Assembly: GCF_023016115.1 (NCBI RefSeq)
Contig: NZ_JALKBH010000004.1
Span: forward strand, 124,001-188,000
Origin: Alcanivorax sp. S6407
GTDB taxonomy: Bacteria; Pseudomonadota; Gammaproteobacteria; Pseudomonadales; Alcanivoracaceae
DNA length: 64,000 nt
Direction: 5' to 3'
A program made the position numbers and the translations under genes. The notes below the pieces were generated by a model that was given only the letters and a program-made list of their open reading frames with translations, did no database searches and was not told where the DNA came from. Below are positions 44,591 to 52,287 of the stretch, piece by piece (position 1 is the stretch's first letter; each line of letters opens with the position of its first letter).

Positions 44591-46090
44591 TTACGCTCCG
44601 AGCAACGACGCCACCAGCCCCTTCTTCTTCACCGGCTGGTAATCACTGAACTCCAGCACATCATCTTCCACGCTGCCAAAGCGCAGGCGCGGGAGATCGT
44701 AGAAGTAGTTCTGCACCACCAACCACGGGGCACGGGAGCCCTGGCGAGGCAGCTCGTTGTTGGCCCGCTGGATGTAGCCGGACTGCATGCCGAGGAAGTT
44801 TTCCTCACTCTGGCAGTCTTCCTTGTCGCGGGGCACGACCACCTGAGCACCGGTTTTTTCCATGTGATTGAGCACGCGGCAGACATACTCACAAACCAGA
44901 TCCGCCTTGAGGGTCCAGGAGGAGTTGGTGTAACCGAAGATCATCGACATGTTGGGCACATCTTTCAGCATGGCACCCTTGTAGACCATGGTCTCGTTGG
45001 GATGCACCGGCTTGCCATCCACGGTGCCCTGAATGCCACCGAGCATCTGAATATTGAGGCCGGTGGCGGTAATGATGATGTCCGCTTCCAGTTGTTGGCC
45101 AGATTTCAGCAGGATGCCGTTTTCGGTGAATTTGTCGATGTGATCCGTGACCACATGGGACTTGCCTTCACGCAGACTCTTGAACAGGTCACCGTTGGGC
45201 ACCGCACACAGACGCTCTTCCCAGGGGTTGTAGCTGGGACGGAAGTGGCTCATGTCGAAATCGTCACCGAGCTGACGACGGGCCGCAGCCAGCAGGGCGC
45301 GACGGACCAGCTTGGGCCGTTGCTGGGCCAGCTTGAAGACCAGTCGCTGAATGCCGATGTTACGGGCACGGGCCATGCGATACACCGCGGTGTTCGGCAG
45401 GAAGCGACGCAGCCCCACGGAGATCTGATCCACTTCTGGCACAGTAGCCACATAGGTGGGAGAGCGCTGCAGCATGGTCACATCCGCCCCCTTGGCGGCC
45501 ATGGCCGGCACCAGCGTCACGGCGGTGGCACCGGAACCGATGACTACCACCTTCTTGCCGGCGTACTGCAGGTCTTCCGGCCAGTGCTGGGGGTGAATGA
45601 TCTGCCCCTTGAAGTTTTCCTCGCCGGGAAAGTCCGGACGATAGCCCTGGTCATAGTTGTAGTAACCGGTACAGGAAAACAGGAAGTTGGCGCTGACACA
45701 CTCTTTCTTGCCGGTTTTCTCGTCCGTGGTTTCCACGTTCCAGCGCTTGTCTGCACTGGACCAGTCCGCCTTGACTACCTTCTTGCCAAAACGAATGTGG
45801 CGGGTAACACCGTGCTCGTTGGCTGCCTCTTCTACGTACTCGCGAATGGACGCCCCATCCGCCAGCACCTTGGCGCGGTTCCAGGGCTTGAAGCCGTAGC
45901 CCAGGGTAGACATGTCGGAATCAGAGCGAATGCCCGGGTACTTGAACAGGTCCCAGGTACCACCAATACGCTCACGGCGCTCGAGAATGGCATAGGTATG
46001 GTTCGGGCACTTGCGAGTCAGGTGCACCGCGGCGTCGATACCGGAAAGGCCGGCGCCAATGATCAGCACATCAAAATGGTTATTGGACAT
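44591..46090 (-). CDS. almA: AlmA-type flavin monooxygenase (long-chain alkane hydroxylase)
   Basis: FAD-dependent monooxygenase of 499 residues. It closely resembles AlmA proteins of Acinetobacter and Alcanivorax, which are linked to growth on n-alkanes longer than about C20. The FAD site VLIIGAGLSGIDAA lies at about 8-21, then ERRERIGGTWDLFKYPGIRSDSDMSTLGYGFKPW. The motif FKGQIIHPQHWPEDLQYAGKKV is near 155, the NADPH site VVIGSGATAVTLVP near 176, and ATGLNIQMLGGIQ near 335. No N-terminal tail is present, unlike the FMO at 41044. A good promoter region of about 100 bases with CATTGAGCAATG lies upstream. Substrate range is inferred from the family. Confidence 0.9.
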   Translation of the reverse strand: MSNNHFDVLIIGAGLSGIDAAVHLTRKCPNHTYAILERRERIGGTWDLFKYPGIRSDSDMSTLGYGFKPWNRAKVLADGASIREYVEEAANEHGVTRHIRFGKKVVKADWSSADKRWNVETTDEKTGKKECVSANFLFSCTGYYNYDQGYRPDFPGEENFKGQIIHPQHWPEDLQYAGKKVVVIGSGATAVTLVPAMAAKGADVTMLQRSPTYVATVPEVDQISVGLRRFLPNTAVYRMARARNIGIQRLVFKLAQQRPKLVRRALLAAARRQLGDDFDMSHFRPSYNPWEERLCAVPNGDLFKSLREGKSHVVTDHIDKFTENGILLKSGQQLEADIIITATGLNIQMLGGIQGTVDGKPVHPNETMVYKGAMLKDVPNMSMIFGYTNSSWTLKADLVCEYVCRVLNHMEKTGAQVVVPRDKEDCQSEENFLGMQSGYIQRANNELPRQGSRAPWLVVQNYFYDLPRLRFGSVEDDVLEFSDYQPVKKKGLVASLLGA

Positions 46091-46374
46091 TATTCTCTAC
46101 CTCCAACAGCACGCTGCCTGGTCACAGCTGCAAACAATGACATTGAGCAATGGCACAATGAATTAGGACAAGAATAGCCGTCTCTACCAACATGGGAAAG
46201 GCCAGAATGAGCCGATTATTGGCCGCAGAGACGCAGGAAAGTGCCGCTACAGACCCGCCACTGACCCGGATTAACTCCACCCTGCGGGACAAGTTACCCG
46301 GAGCCCTTACGCAAGTCATGGCATCCGCCGGCAGCACAGGTAAGATGGGGGCTGGTAATCAATTAATCCCGCTC
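46091..46374. other. Intergenic region between almA and acyltransferase
   Basis: This 284-base divergent region must hold the almA promoter. It contains the palindrome CATTGAGCAATG (46141-46152). An open frame continues upstream from the acyltransferase to 46192, but that part shows no family similarity. Nothing else was recognised. Confidence 0.5.
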
Positions 46375-46926
46375 ATGATTCGCAAGCTACTAAAATCATT
46401 ACGCTTATTCGCGCTAAAACTGCAACTTCGGCAACACGGCGTGTCCGTAAAAGGCAAGATCAGGGGGAATAACGTCCACCTGGTCAACCGTGGCCGTATC
46501 GAACTGGGCAACAACGTTGGGCTGACCTCCTTTCCGGATGGGGACATGAGTCGCACCAGCCTCTCCACTCATACCCCGGAGGCCGTCATCCGCATCGGCG
46601 AGCGCAGCAAACTGAATGGCACCACCATTCATGCCCGCGAAAGCGTCACCATCAAGAGCTGGTGTCTGTTCGGGCCCGGCACCGTCATCATCGACAACGA
46701 TTCGCACCCGCCTGTCAGGGACCGAGACGCGCGCCGCGGAGACCCGGCTTCGGCCCCCATCGTGATCGGTGACAACGTCTGGATTGGCATGCGCAGCCTG
46801 ATCACCAAGGGCGTTACCATCGGGGATAACGCCATCGTCGCAGCACACAGCGTGGTAACCCGGGATGTCCCCGCCAATACCCTGGTAGGCGGCAACCCGG
46901 CGCGGATTATCCGACAGCTGGATTAA
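46375..46926 (+). CDS. Hexapeptide-repeat acyltransferase
   Basis: Left-handed beta-helix acyltransferase of about 183 residues. Hexapeptide-type turns run through the protein ([97 protein letters not shown]), ending in the LbH_MAT-like C-terminal signature. DNDSHPP holds the catalytic His region. It probably transfers acetyl or another acyl group to a sugar or similar molecule. ATG 46375 is chosen because the family fold begins there; an open frame extends upstream to 46192 without recognisable homology. Ribosome site weak. Confidence 0.78.
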   Translation: MIRKLLKSLRLFALKLQLRQHGVSVKGKIRGNNVHLVNRGRIELGNNVGLTSFPDGDMSRTSLSTHTPEAVIRIGERSKLNGTTIHARESVTIKSWCLFGPGTVIIDNDSHPPVRDRDARRGDPASAPIVIGDNVWIGMRSLITKGVTIGDNAIVAAHSVVTRDVPANTLVGGNPARIIRQLD

Positions 46927-46949
46927 CTGACCGGGCGAGTCTGCCCCCC

Positions 46950-47090
46950 TCAGTAACGCCCGCCGTAGCGGTCCAGACAATCCATCTTGTTGGCCGGGAT
47001 CATGTAGCTCAGCAGGCGTTGCTCACTGGCATATTCGTCATAGGCCCAGAGCCGACGATCATTGGCCACCCGCCGCGGCTGGTAACGTAA
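46950..47090 (-). pseudogene. 3' remnant of a gene cut by the MITE
   Basis: On the minus strand an open frame of about 46 residues (ending MDCLDRYGGRY) leads into a stop at 46950-46952. It has no start of its own other than an internal ATG and runs back into the MITE, where an in-frame stop follows within 13 codons. The codon pattern looks like real coding sequence (RRLWAYDEYASEQRLLSYMIP). It may be the end of the small exported-protein gene whose start lies on the other side of the MITE at 47374-47559. Family not recognised. Confidence 0.5.
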
Positions 47091-47372
47091 GGAGCCTCTG
47101 AATAACTCCTTGCATGCTCAGTCTTTCAGGCTGGTTCGCAATCTAGACGCGCTTTTGAAGGTGTATGTCCATCCATCGAAAAAGCGCAACAACGAGTGCG
47201 GGCCAGCATGAAAGACCCGGGAGCACTCTAACGAGCATAAAGGCGCGGCCTGGAGCGCACATCTGCTGCGCCTTGCCTCTTGAAAAGGGAACCCCCCTGA
47301 CCATCGAGACAAGACACAACAGCTGCACGCTCCAGGCCACGCTGAGTATGCAAGGAGTTATTCAGAGGCTCC
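47091..47372. mobile_element. MITE-like element, copy 1 (282 bp)
   Basis: The element is bounded by perfect 25-bp terminal inverted repeats starting GGAGCCTCTGAATAACTCCT. A second copy with high identity lies at 50151-50433. Inside are two further inverted repeats (GTCTTTCAGGCTGG with CCAGCATGAAAGAC; GCCTGGAGCG with CGCTCCAGGC), so each half can fold as a hairpin. It encodes no plausible transposase. No clear target duplication was found. Confidence 0.85.
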
Positions 47373-47373
47373 T

Positions 47374-47559
47374 TCACCCCCGCTCACGCAGCAGCTTGTC
47401 CAACAAGGCGTCACGCTGGTCTTCGCTGAGCTGCTTTCCCAGCTGACGCACACAATCTTCATAGCCGGCAATCAGGGCGAACTGCTCCAGGGAATAATGA
47501 AAACGGTTTGCTGCCTGTCCCGTCAGTGGCAGCAACAAAAGCAGAATCAACACACGCAT
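47374..47559 (-). CDS. Small exported protein, possibly truncated by the MITE
   Basis: Frame of 61 residues beginning with a signal peptide (MRVLILLLLLPLTGQAA) and ending LLDKLLRERG directly at the MITE edge. It contains one cysteine (YEDCVRQL). The stop codon (TGA) lies just outside the inverted repeat, so it could be the native end or a product of insertion. With the coding-like remnant on the far side of the MITE, a larger gene split by the element is the best guess. Family not recognised. Confidence 0.45.
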   Translation of the reverse strand: MRVLILLLLLPLTGQAANRFHYSLEQFALIAGYEDCVRQLGKQLSEDQRDALLDKLLRERG

Positions 47560-47759
47560 ACCGGGTCCCCGGTGAGAAATGCCCCATCACCATTTGGCAT
47601 CCGAACGGCGCCTCCGATAGTAGCCACGACTTCCATTACGCCCTCATAAGCAACAAGGCTCATATCGCAACCCATTGATATAACAGGAGTTTCATAAAAC
47701 CAAGGTAAACACCCTGTCACCACAAAGTATACCTTGCCATTTTGTGATGTCGTCGACAC
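47547..47759 (-). CDS. Hypothetical small protein
   Basis: Open frame of 70 residues with an ATG start, overlapping the following small exported protein gene by 13 bases. Composition (MSTTSQNGKVYFVVTGCLPW, three other cysteines, Gly-rich) does not match a known family. The region is lower in GC than its surroundings. It may be a real small gene or chance; no ribosome site of note. Confidence 0.25.
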   Translation of the reverse strand: MSTTSQNGKVYFVVTGCLPWFYETPVISMGCDMSLVAYEGVMEVVATIGGAVRMPNGDGAFLTGDPVCVC

Positions 47760-47788
47760 TGACCCGGATTCACTTTATGCATACTGCC

Positions 47789-47812
47789 AAGGCCTCTCGG
47801 GGGAGAGGCCTT
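47789..47812. terminator. Hairpin upstream of the small membrane protein gene
   Basis: AAGGCCTCTC and GAGAGGCCTT form a perfect 10-bp stem with loop GGGG. The T-run is short (only the stem's final TT). It could end transcription entering from the left, or act in the leader of the 47852 gene. Confidence 0.55.
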
Positions 47813-47851
47813 CAATAACCTGCCAAAGCAATAACAACAAGGGGATCCAAT

Positions 47852-48094
47852 ATGCAGGTGTTCACTGATCTTGTTCATACTGTGGGCGAGCACCCATGGC
47901 TGAGCGTACCCTTCCTGTACGCCCTGCTTTTCGCCATGCTGCTGTGGACCGGACGTATCCGCCACCCCGCCGCGATCAACATGATTGCCATCGGGCTGAT
48001 ACTGCCTTGCATCAATCTGGGCATGATTGCCGCTGGCGTGATGCTGTCCAAAGAGCACATCACACCGGCCATGAGCGGCCTGATGCCGTTCTGA
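47852..48094 (+). CDS. Small membrane protein of unknown function
   Basis: Protein of 80 residues with two hydrophobic segments (about 18-33 and 40-62). The ATG is preceded by AAGGGGATCC. The sequence (HPWLSVPFLYALLFAMLLWTGRIRHPAAINMIAIGLILPCINLGMIAAGVML) is not recognised. Codon use matches the neighbours, so it is likely real. It faces the alpha/beta hydrolase convergently. Confidence 0.6.
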   Translation: MQVFTDLVHTVGEHPWLSVPFLYALLFAMLLWTGRIRHPAAINMIAIGLILPCINLGMIAAGVMLSKEHITPAMSGLMPF

Positions 48095-48110
48095 TCAGTA
48101 CGCCCTGGCC

Positions 48111-48998
48111 TCAGGCCAGGGTAGCCAGAAAGGCCAGCTGGTCCTTCAAGCTGATTTCACGGGCTTCACCCTGATAGACATCGAAGTGGCCTACCGGGTA
48201 TCGCTTCACCGTGGCATTGGCCATGGCCGCCGCCGCCTTTTCCGCCGCCGATGCCGGCGCCACAGAATCCGTTTCGCAAATCAGAATCAGCGCCGGGCAC
48301 TTCACCTTGCTGGCACTGGACACAGGGCGGAACAAGGGCAGCACCAGAGCAATCCGCGCCGCCACTTCGTTGGGCACATTGTCTGGCATCAAGGCAGTAT
48401 AGCCATCCCAGGAATCGGCACTGGACATGGCCGCCAACTCACCGGGGTGTCCCGCCGAGGGCAGCAGTTTCGGCCCCATGCCCACCGCGCTGGAGGCCAG
48501 ATCGAGCAGCCCCAGCCCAGTCATTTTCAGGCCCTGCACCAGACCGGCGTAGCCGATCACGCCGAGCACAGACGCCAGGCCGTCCATCATCGGGCACTGG
48601 GAAATAATCCCGGCCACCGGTTCCTTGCCTGCCACCACAGAGACCAGCCCACCTGCAAAGGAGGTGCCCCACAACACGATTTTCTGGTTATCCACTTCCG
48701 GGATCTTGCGCACGCAGGCCAGTGCCGCCTGCCAGTCCGCCACCTCGCGATTAGGCAACAGCACCTGACGGGGAACCCCCTCACTCTCACCGAAGTGACG
48801 GTAGTCGAACAGGAACACCGCATAGCCCGCCGCCAGGAAAGCATCCCTGAAGGGGTCCAGACCGCACTCCTTGGTCAGTCCAAAACCATGGCCCATGACC
48901 ACGGTCAAAAACGGGCCATCGCCATCCGGCAGATACAGATCACCACGACAGGACTGGCCGTCGCTGACAAAACGCATCTCTCTCTTTTCACTCATCAT
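48111..48998 (-). CDS. Alpha/beta hydrolase
   Basis: Cytosolic serine hydrolase of 295 residues. GHGFGLTKECGLDPFRDAFLAAGYAVFLFDYRHFGESEG shows the oxyanion-hole region and strand order. The nucleophile elbow is GTSFAGGL near 112, the acid is in ICETDSVAP near 240, and the His in YPVGHFDVYQG near 270. These fit the X-Pro dipeptidyl-peptidase/acetyl-esterase-like hydrolase group. Substrate unknown. Start is one of two adjacent ATGs with GAG upstream. Hairpin and heptad sequences separate it from cysQ. Confidence 0.85.
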   Translation of the reverse strand: MMSEKREMRFVSDGQSCRGDLYLPDGDGPFLTVVMGHGFGLTKECGLDPFRDAFLAAGYAVFLFDYRHFGESEGVPRQVLLPNREVADWQAALACVRKIPEVDNQKIVLWGTSFAGGLVSVVAGKEPVAGIISQCPMMDGLASVLGVIGYAGLVQGLKMTGLGLLDLASSAVGMGPKLLPSAGHPGELAAMSSADSWDGYTALMPDNVPNEVAARIALVLPLFRPVSSASKVKCPALILICETDSVAPASAAEKAAAAMANATVKRYPVGHFDVYQGEAREISLKDQLAFLATLA

Positions 48999-49072
48999 TC
49001 AATCTCACTCTGCTCTCCGATGCTGATCCAGACAACCAGCAAAAAAACTTCAAAAGTGGGCAATTATCGTAG

Positions 49073-49102
49073 GGCGGAAATGGGCGAATGCCCATCTCCG
49101 CC
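49073..49102. terminator. Hairpin between the hydrolase and cysQ genes
   Basis: GGCGGAAATGGGC faces GCCCATCTCCGCC with loop GAAT and one mismatch. It lies between cysQ (upstream) and the hydrolase (downstream), both on the minus strand. No T-run, so it may be a structural or partial terminator. Confidence 0.45.
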
Positions 49103-49125
49103 ATCAGGCCCCCATAACGCTTTTA

Positions 49126-49159
49126 GCGTCAGGCGTCGGGCATCCAGCATCAGGCGTAC
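49126..49159. repeat. GCCTGAC-type heptad arm at the cysQ end
   Basis: Five degenerate heptads in inverse orientation (on the minus strand TGATGCT, GGATGCC, CGACGCC, TGACGC) abut the cysQ stop. No partner arm was found on the other side of the hairpin. Confidence 0.65.
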
Positions 49160-49971
49160 TATCCAATCGCCGGCGCGATAAAACGCCAGTCATCCACGCT
49201 CTGGCCCAGCACCAGGAAGAACGGGTTGAGGATATTTTCCTTGTTGTATTGCAGCGGTTCGAAGGCAGTATTGGTTACCACGCCGCCGGCAGCCGTCACC
49301 ACCGCATGAGCCGCTGCGGTATCCCACTCGCTGGTGGGCGCCAGCCGGGGGTAGATGTCGGCACTGCCTTCTGCCACCAGACACAGTTTCAGGGACGATC
49401 CCATGGAGGCGCGCTCTACCTCACCGATCTCTTCCCGGATAAAGGCTTCCAGCTTTTCCACCGCTTCACCGCCATGACTGCGGCTGGCCACCATCACCAC
49501 CGGCGTGGTGCGCTCACGACAACGAATCGGCTGACGCTCGCCCCCTGCTTCCTTAAAGGCACCAACACCCTCACCACCAAGGTAGGTAACGCCGGTCACC
49601 GGCACGTGCACCACCCCCAGCACCGGGGCATTGCCGCGAATCAGGGCAATATTCACAGTGAACTCGCCATTACGCTTGATGAATTCCTTGGTGCCATCCA
49701 GCGGATCCACCAGCCAGAACTCCGGCCAGTCCTTGCGCTCCGCATAGGCAATATCGCCAGATTCTTCGGAGTACACCGGGATTTGCGGCGTCAGTGCCTT
49801 GAGGCGAGCCTCGATAATCTCGTGAGCCGCCTTGTCTGCCTCGGTGATCGGGGACTCATCCTGCTTGGTTTCCACCCCGTGATCATCCCGCTCGTATACC
49901 TCAAGAATGGCCTTGCCCGCGTCACGGGCGATGTCAGCGAGGGGGTTGAGCAGGGTGTTGAAGTCAGTCAT
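49159..49971 (-). CDS. cysQ: 3'(2'),5'-bisphosphate nucleotidase CysQ
   Basis: Inositol-monophosphatase-fold enzyme of 270 residues that hydrolyses adenosine 3',5'-bisphosphate from sulfate assimilation. Metal-site motifs are SPITEADKAAHEII near 41, SEESGDIAY near 68, and the family signature WLVDPLDGTKEFIKRNGEFTVNIALI near 85-110. The second signature is PTSEWDTAAAHAVVTAAGG near 212. Length and motifs fit CysQ better than SuhB. AGGACA lies upstream of the ATG. Confidence 0.93.
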   Translation of the reverse strand: MTDFNTLLNPLADIARDAGKAILEVYERDDHGVETKQDESPITEADKAAHEIIEARLKALTPQIPVYSEESGDIAYAERKDWPEFWLVDPLDGTKEFIKRNGEFTVNIALIRGNAPVLGVVHVPVTGVTYLGGEGVGAFKEAGGERQPIRCRERTTPVVMVASRSHGGEAVEKLEAFIREEIGEVERASMGSSLKLCLVAEGSADIYPRLAPTSEWDTAAAHAVVTAAGGVVTNTAFEPLQYNKENILNPFFLVLGQSVDDWRFIAPAIG

Positions 49972-50585
49972 TTCTTTGTGTCCTGTTTTTCGAATTTATC
50001 TCTGAGGAGCAAGCTACAAGCTGCAACGCGGGGCAAGGTCTTCATAAACTGTTATCCCGTCACTCCGCGCTGGCCGTTAAAAGGCTGTGGCCAAGGCCTG
50101 GGGAGCAGCACAGCCTTGCCCGCGTCTTGAAACTTGCCACTTTCAACTTGGGAGCCTCTGAATAACTCCTTGCATGCTCAGTCTTTCAGGCTGATTCACA
50201 ATCTAGGCGCACTTTTGAAGGCATGCTGGTTGCCTGTCGAGAAAGTGCAACAACGAGTGTGGATCAGCCTGGAAGACCCGGGAGCACTCTAACGAGCATA
50301 AAGGCGCGGCCTGAAGCGCCCATCAGCTGCGCCTTGCCTCTTGAAAAGGGAACCACCCTTCCCTTCGAGACAAGACACAACTGCTGCACGCTTCAGGTCA
50401 CGCTGAGTACGCAAGGAGTTATTCAGAGGCTCCCTTGCGTCTCATCGCTTGCAGCCAAGCTCCCACATCAGCTGTCTCACGGCAGAGCCCACAGCGCGGG
50501 GCCGGAAGTATTCAGGCCGCACAAGCACATCCCCGCGTTGTAGCTTGTAGCTTGTAACTCACAGCTCAAAGCTCGTAGCTCGCAG
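49972..50585. repeat. 614-base gap: nested heptad element carrying the MITE
   Basis: Outer arms are AGCTACA/AGCTGCA heptads followed by AACGCGGGG (about 50009-50033) and the mirrored CCCCGCGTTG plus seven to eight inverse AGCT heptads (about 50526-50588). Inside lie a short AGTTTCAA-like stretch (50133-50149), MITE copy 2 (50151-50433) and a REP-like fragment (about 50434-50470). The MITE thus inserted into a pre-existing inverted heptad element. No gene was found. Confidence 0.8.
50151..50433. mobile_element. MITE-like element, copy 2 (283 bp)
   Basis: Same 25-bp terminal inverted repeats and internal hairpins as copy 1 at 47091, with scattered substitutions and one extra base. Orientation is the same. 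Flanks are GGG on the left and CTT on the right, with no evident duplication. Being non-coding, it would need a transposase supplied from elsewhere in the genome. Confidence 0.85.
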
Positions 50586-51131
50586 CTATCTTTTCTCCAG
50601 CAACCGCTTGGTCATCAACAACGCCGCGATCACCCTTGCCTCCGTCACATCCTCGCGCTCGATCAACTGATCCAGCTCGGACAGTTTCCAGGGCACAACT
50701 TCCAGAGGCTCAGGTTCGTCGCCAGGCAGGGATTCCTCGTACAGATCTTCTGCCAGCACCACCTTGATACGGTGCCCCATGTAGCCCGGCGACAGGGTCA
50801 TTTCCTTTAACAGGGTGAGTGAGCGGGCACCGTGGCCGGCTTCTTCCTTGAGCTCGCGGTTGGCGGATTCGCGCCAGTCTTCGCCATGCTCGCAGGCACC
50901 CTTGGGCAGTGTCAGCTCATAACTGTCGGTGCCGGCACCGTATTCACGGATCATCAGCACGGTATCGTTATCGAGCAGGGGCACCATCATGACCGCCGGG
51001 ATCGGCGGGGTGCGCAGGCGTTCATAGGTGCGCTCCACGCCGTTGGAAAAGCGCAGATGCAGCTCTTCAATGCCAAACAATCGGCTGCGGGCCACCAGTC
51101 GGGTGTCGAGAATCTCGGGCTTCTCATCCAT
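50586..51131 (-). CDS. nudE: ADP compounds hydrolase NudE (Nudix)
   Basis: Nudix hydrolase of 181 residues acting on ADP-ribose, NADH and related compounds. The Nudix box GACEHGEDWRESANRELKEEAG lies at about 93-114 and matches GX5EX7REUXEEXGU. Upstream blocks ILDTRLVARSRLFGIEELHLRFSNG and the downstream YMGHRIKVVLAEDLYEESLPGDEPEPLEVV are typical of NudE. ATG 51131 is chosen for length; a longer frame overlaps the divergent yrfG. Its place next to yrfG, hslR, hslO and pckA matches enterobacterial order. Confidence 0.92.
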   Translation of the reverse strand: MDEKPEILDTRLVARSRLFGIEELHLRFSNGVERTYERLRTPPIPAVMMVPLLDNDTVLMIREYGAGTDSYELTLPKGACEHGEDWRESANRELKEEAGHGARSLTLLKEMTLSPGYMGHRIKVVLAEDLYEESLPGDEPEPLEVVPWKLSELDQLIEREDVTEARVIAALLMTKRLLEKR

Positions 51132-51186
51132 AATGGTATTGCCTTCTTGTGAAGAGCGAAGACTAACCTGAACGACCGGGAATTGC

Positions 51187-51840
51187 ATGATTGACTGGCA
51201 GTCTGTGGACACCGTGTTACTGGATATGGACGGCACCCTGCTGGACCTGCGTTTTGACAACTGGTTCTGGCAGCGACACGTCCCTGAAGCCTATGCCCGC
51301 CAGCTGGGGCTACCCCAGGACGAGGCAGATCGCATCATCCACGACTGGATCAGCAGCCATCAGGGCACCCTCAACTGGTATTGCCTGGATTTCTGGACCG
51401 ATGAACTCGGGCTGGAAATTGCCCGCTTGAAAAGCGAGGCCCGTGACCGCATCTCCGTGCGACCCGGGGCCGAGCGGTTTCTGCAACGGCTACAGCAATC
51501 CGGCAAGCAGATCATCATGGTGACCAACGCCCACCGTGATGCACTGGATGTGAAAGTGGCCCAGACCGGCATCGACCAGTACTTCCATGAGCTGGTGTCC
51601 AGCCATGATTATGGTCACCCCAAGGAGGCGCAGGCCTTCTGGCAGCATTTGCAGCGCCACTTGCCCTTCGAGCCCACCCGGGCCCTGCTGGTGGATGACT
51701 CCCTGCCAGTACTGCACAGCGCCAAACTGTATGGCATTGGTCAGCCGGTGAGCATCCTGCACCCGGACTCCAGCCTGCCCAAACGGGAGCACACCGATCC
51801 CTTTGTGGCCATTGATGATTTCGATTCTGTGCTGCCGTGA
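51187..51840 (+). CDS. yrfG: GMP/IMP nucleotidase YrfG (HAD family)
   Basis: HAD-superfamily 5'-nucleotidase of 217 residues. HAD motif I is VLLDMDGTLLDL near 10-21, motif II is IIMVTNAHRDAL near 108, motif III Lys is in GHPKEAQAFW near 143, and motif IV is ALLVDDSLPVL near 165. DNWFWQRHVPEAYA and HQGTLNWYCLDFW are specific to YrfG. It is divergent from nudE by 55 bases and followed 24 bases later by hslR in the same direction. Confidence 0.92.
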   Translation: MIDWQSVDTVLLDMDGTLLDLRFDNWFWQRHVPEAYARQLGLPQDEADRIIHDWISSHQGTLNWYCLDFWTDELGLEIARLKSEARDRISVRPGAERFLQRLQQSGKQIIMVTNAHRDALDVKVAQTGIDQYFHELVSSHDYGHPKEAQAFWQHLQRHLPFEPTRALLVDDSLPVLHSAKLYGIGQPVSILHPDSSLPKREHTDPFVAIDDFDSVLP

Positions 51841-51864
51841 GCAGGCACAATAAACAGAGTGACC

Positions 51865-52251
51865 ATGGAAAGCGTACGCATTGATTCCTGGCTGTGGGCG
51901 GCCCGCTTCTTCAAGACCCGCACCCTGGCCAAGACTGCCATCGAGGGCGGCAAGGTCCATATCGATGGCGGCCGCACCAAGCCCAGCAAGGCGGTGCAGC
52001 CGGGCCAGACCGTAACCATCACCAAGGGCACGGAGCACTTTGAAGTGATCGTCCGCGACCTGAGCAGCAAGCGCGGCCCCGCCAAGGTGGCACAGACGCT
52101 CTATGAGGAAACACCGGAAAGCATCGCCAAACGGGAAATGAGCAGCGAACAGCGGAAGCTGTCCCGGGCGGCGGCAGCAGCTCCGGACCACAAGCCCAGC
52201 AAGAAAGAGCGCCGCGATATCCAGCGCTTCAAGCGAGACAACGACATTTAA
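51865..52251 (+). CDS. hslR: Heat shock protein HslR (Hsp15), ribosome-associated S4-domain protein
   Basis: RNA-binding protein of 128 residues that recycles 50S subunits carrying nascent chains. The S4 domain is at about 4-65: RIDSWLWAARFFKTRTLAKTAIEGGKVHIDGGRTKPSKAVQPGQTVTI. The C-terminal tail is basic (KPSKKERRDIQRFKRDNDI), as in Hsp15. ATG 51865 is used; a GTG two codons earlier is possible. Upstream of hslO with 36 bases between, likely one operon with yrfG. Confidence 0.93.
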   Translation: MESVRIDSWLWAARFFKTRTLAKTAIEGGKVHIDGGRTKPSKAVQPGQTVTITKGTEHFEVIVRDLSSKRGPAKVAQTLYEETPESIAKREMSSEQRKLSRAAAAAPDHKPSKKERRDIQRFKRDNDI

Positions 52252-52287
52252 AGGCCCGCCAATCCGGGCCCGAACCAGGACATCATC

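Noticed and set aside
46192-46374. N-terminal extension of the acyltransferase
   Set aside because: The frame is open but has no similarity to the family and overlaps the almA promoter region; the start at 46375 fits the fold.
47143-47340. Small open frames inside the MITE on both strands
   Set aside because: They lie wholly in inverted-repeat DNA, differ between copies and have no ribosome site.
47091-47372. Target-site duplication around MITE copy 1
   Set aside because: Flanking bases (TAA left, TTC right) do not form a direct repeat; copy 2 flanks do not either.
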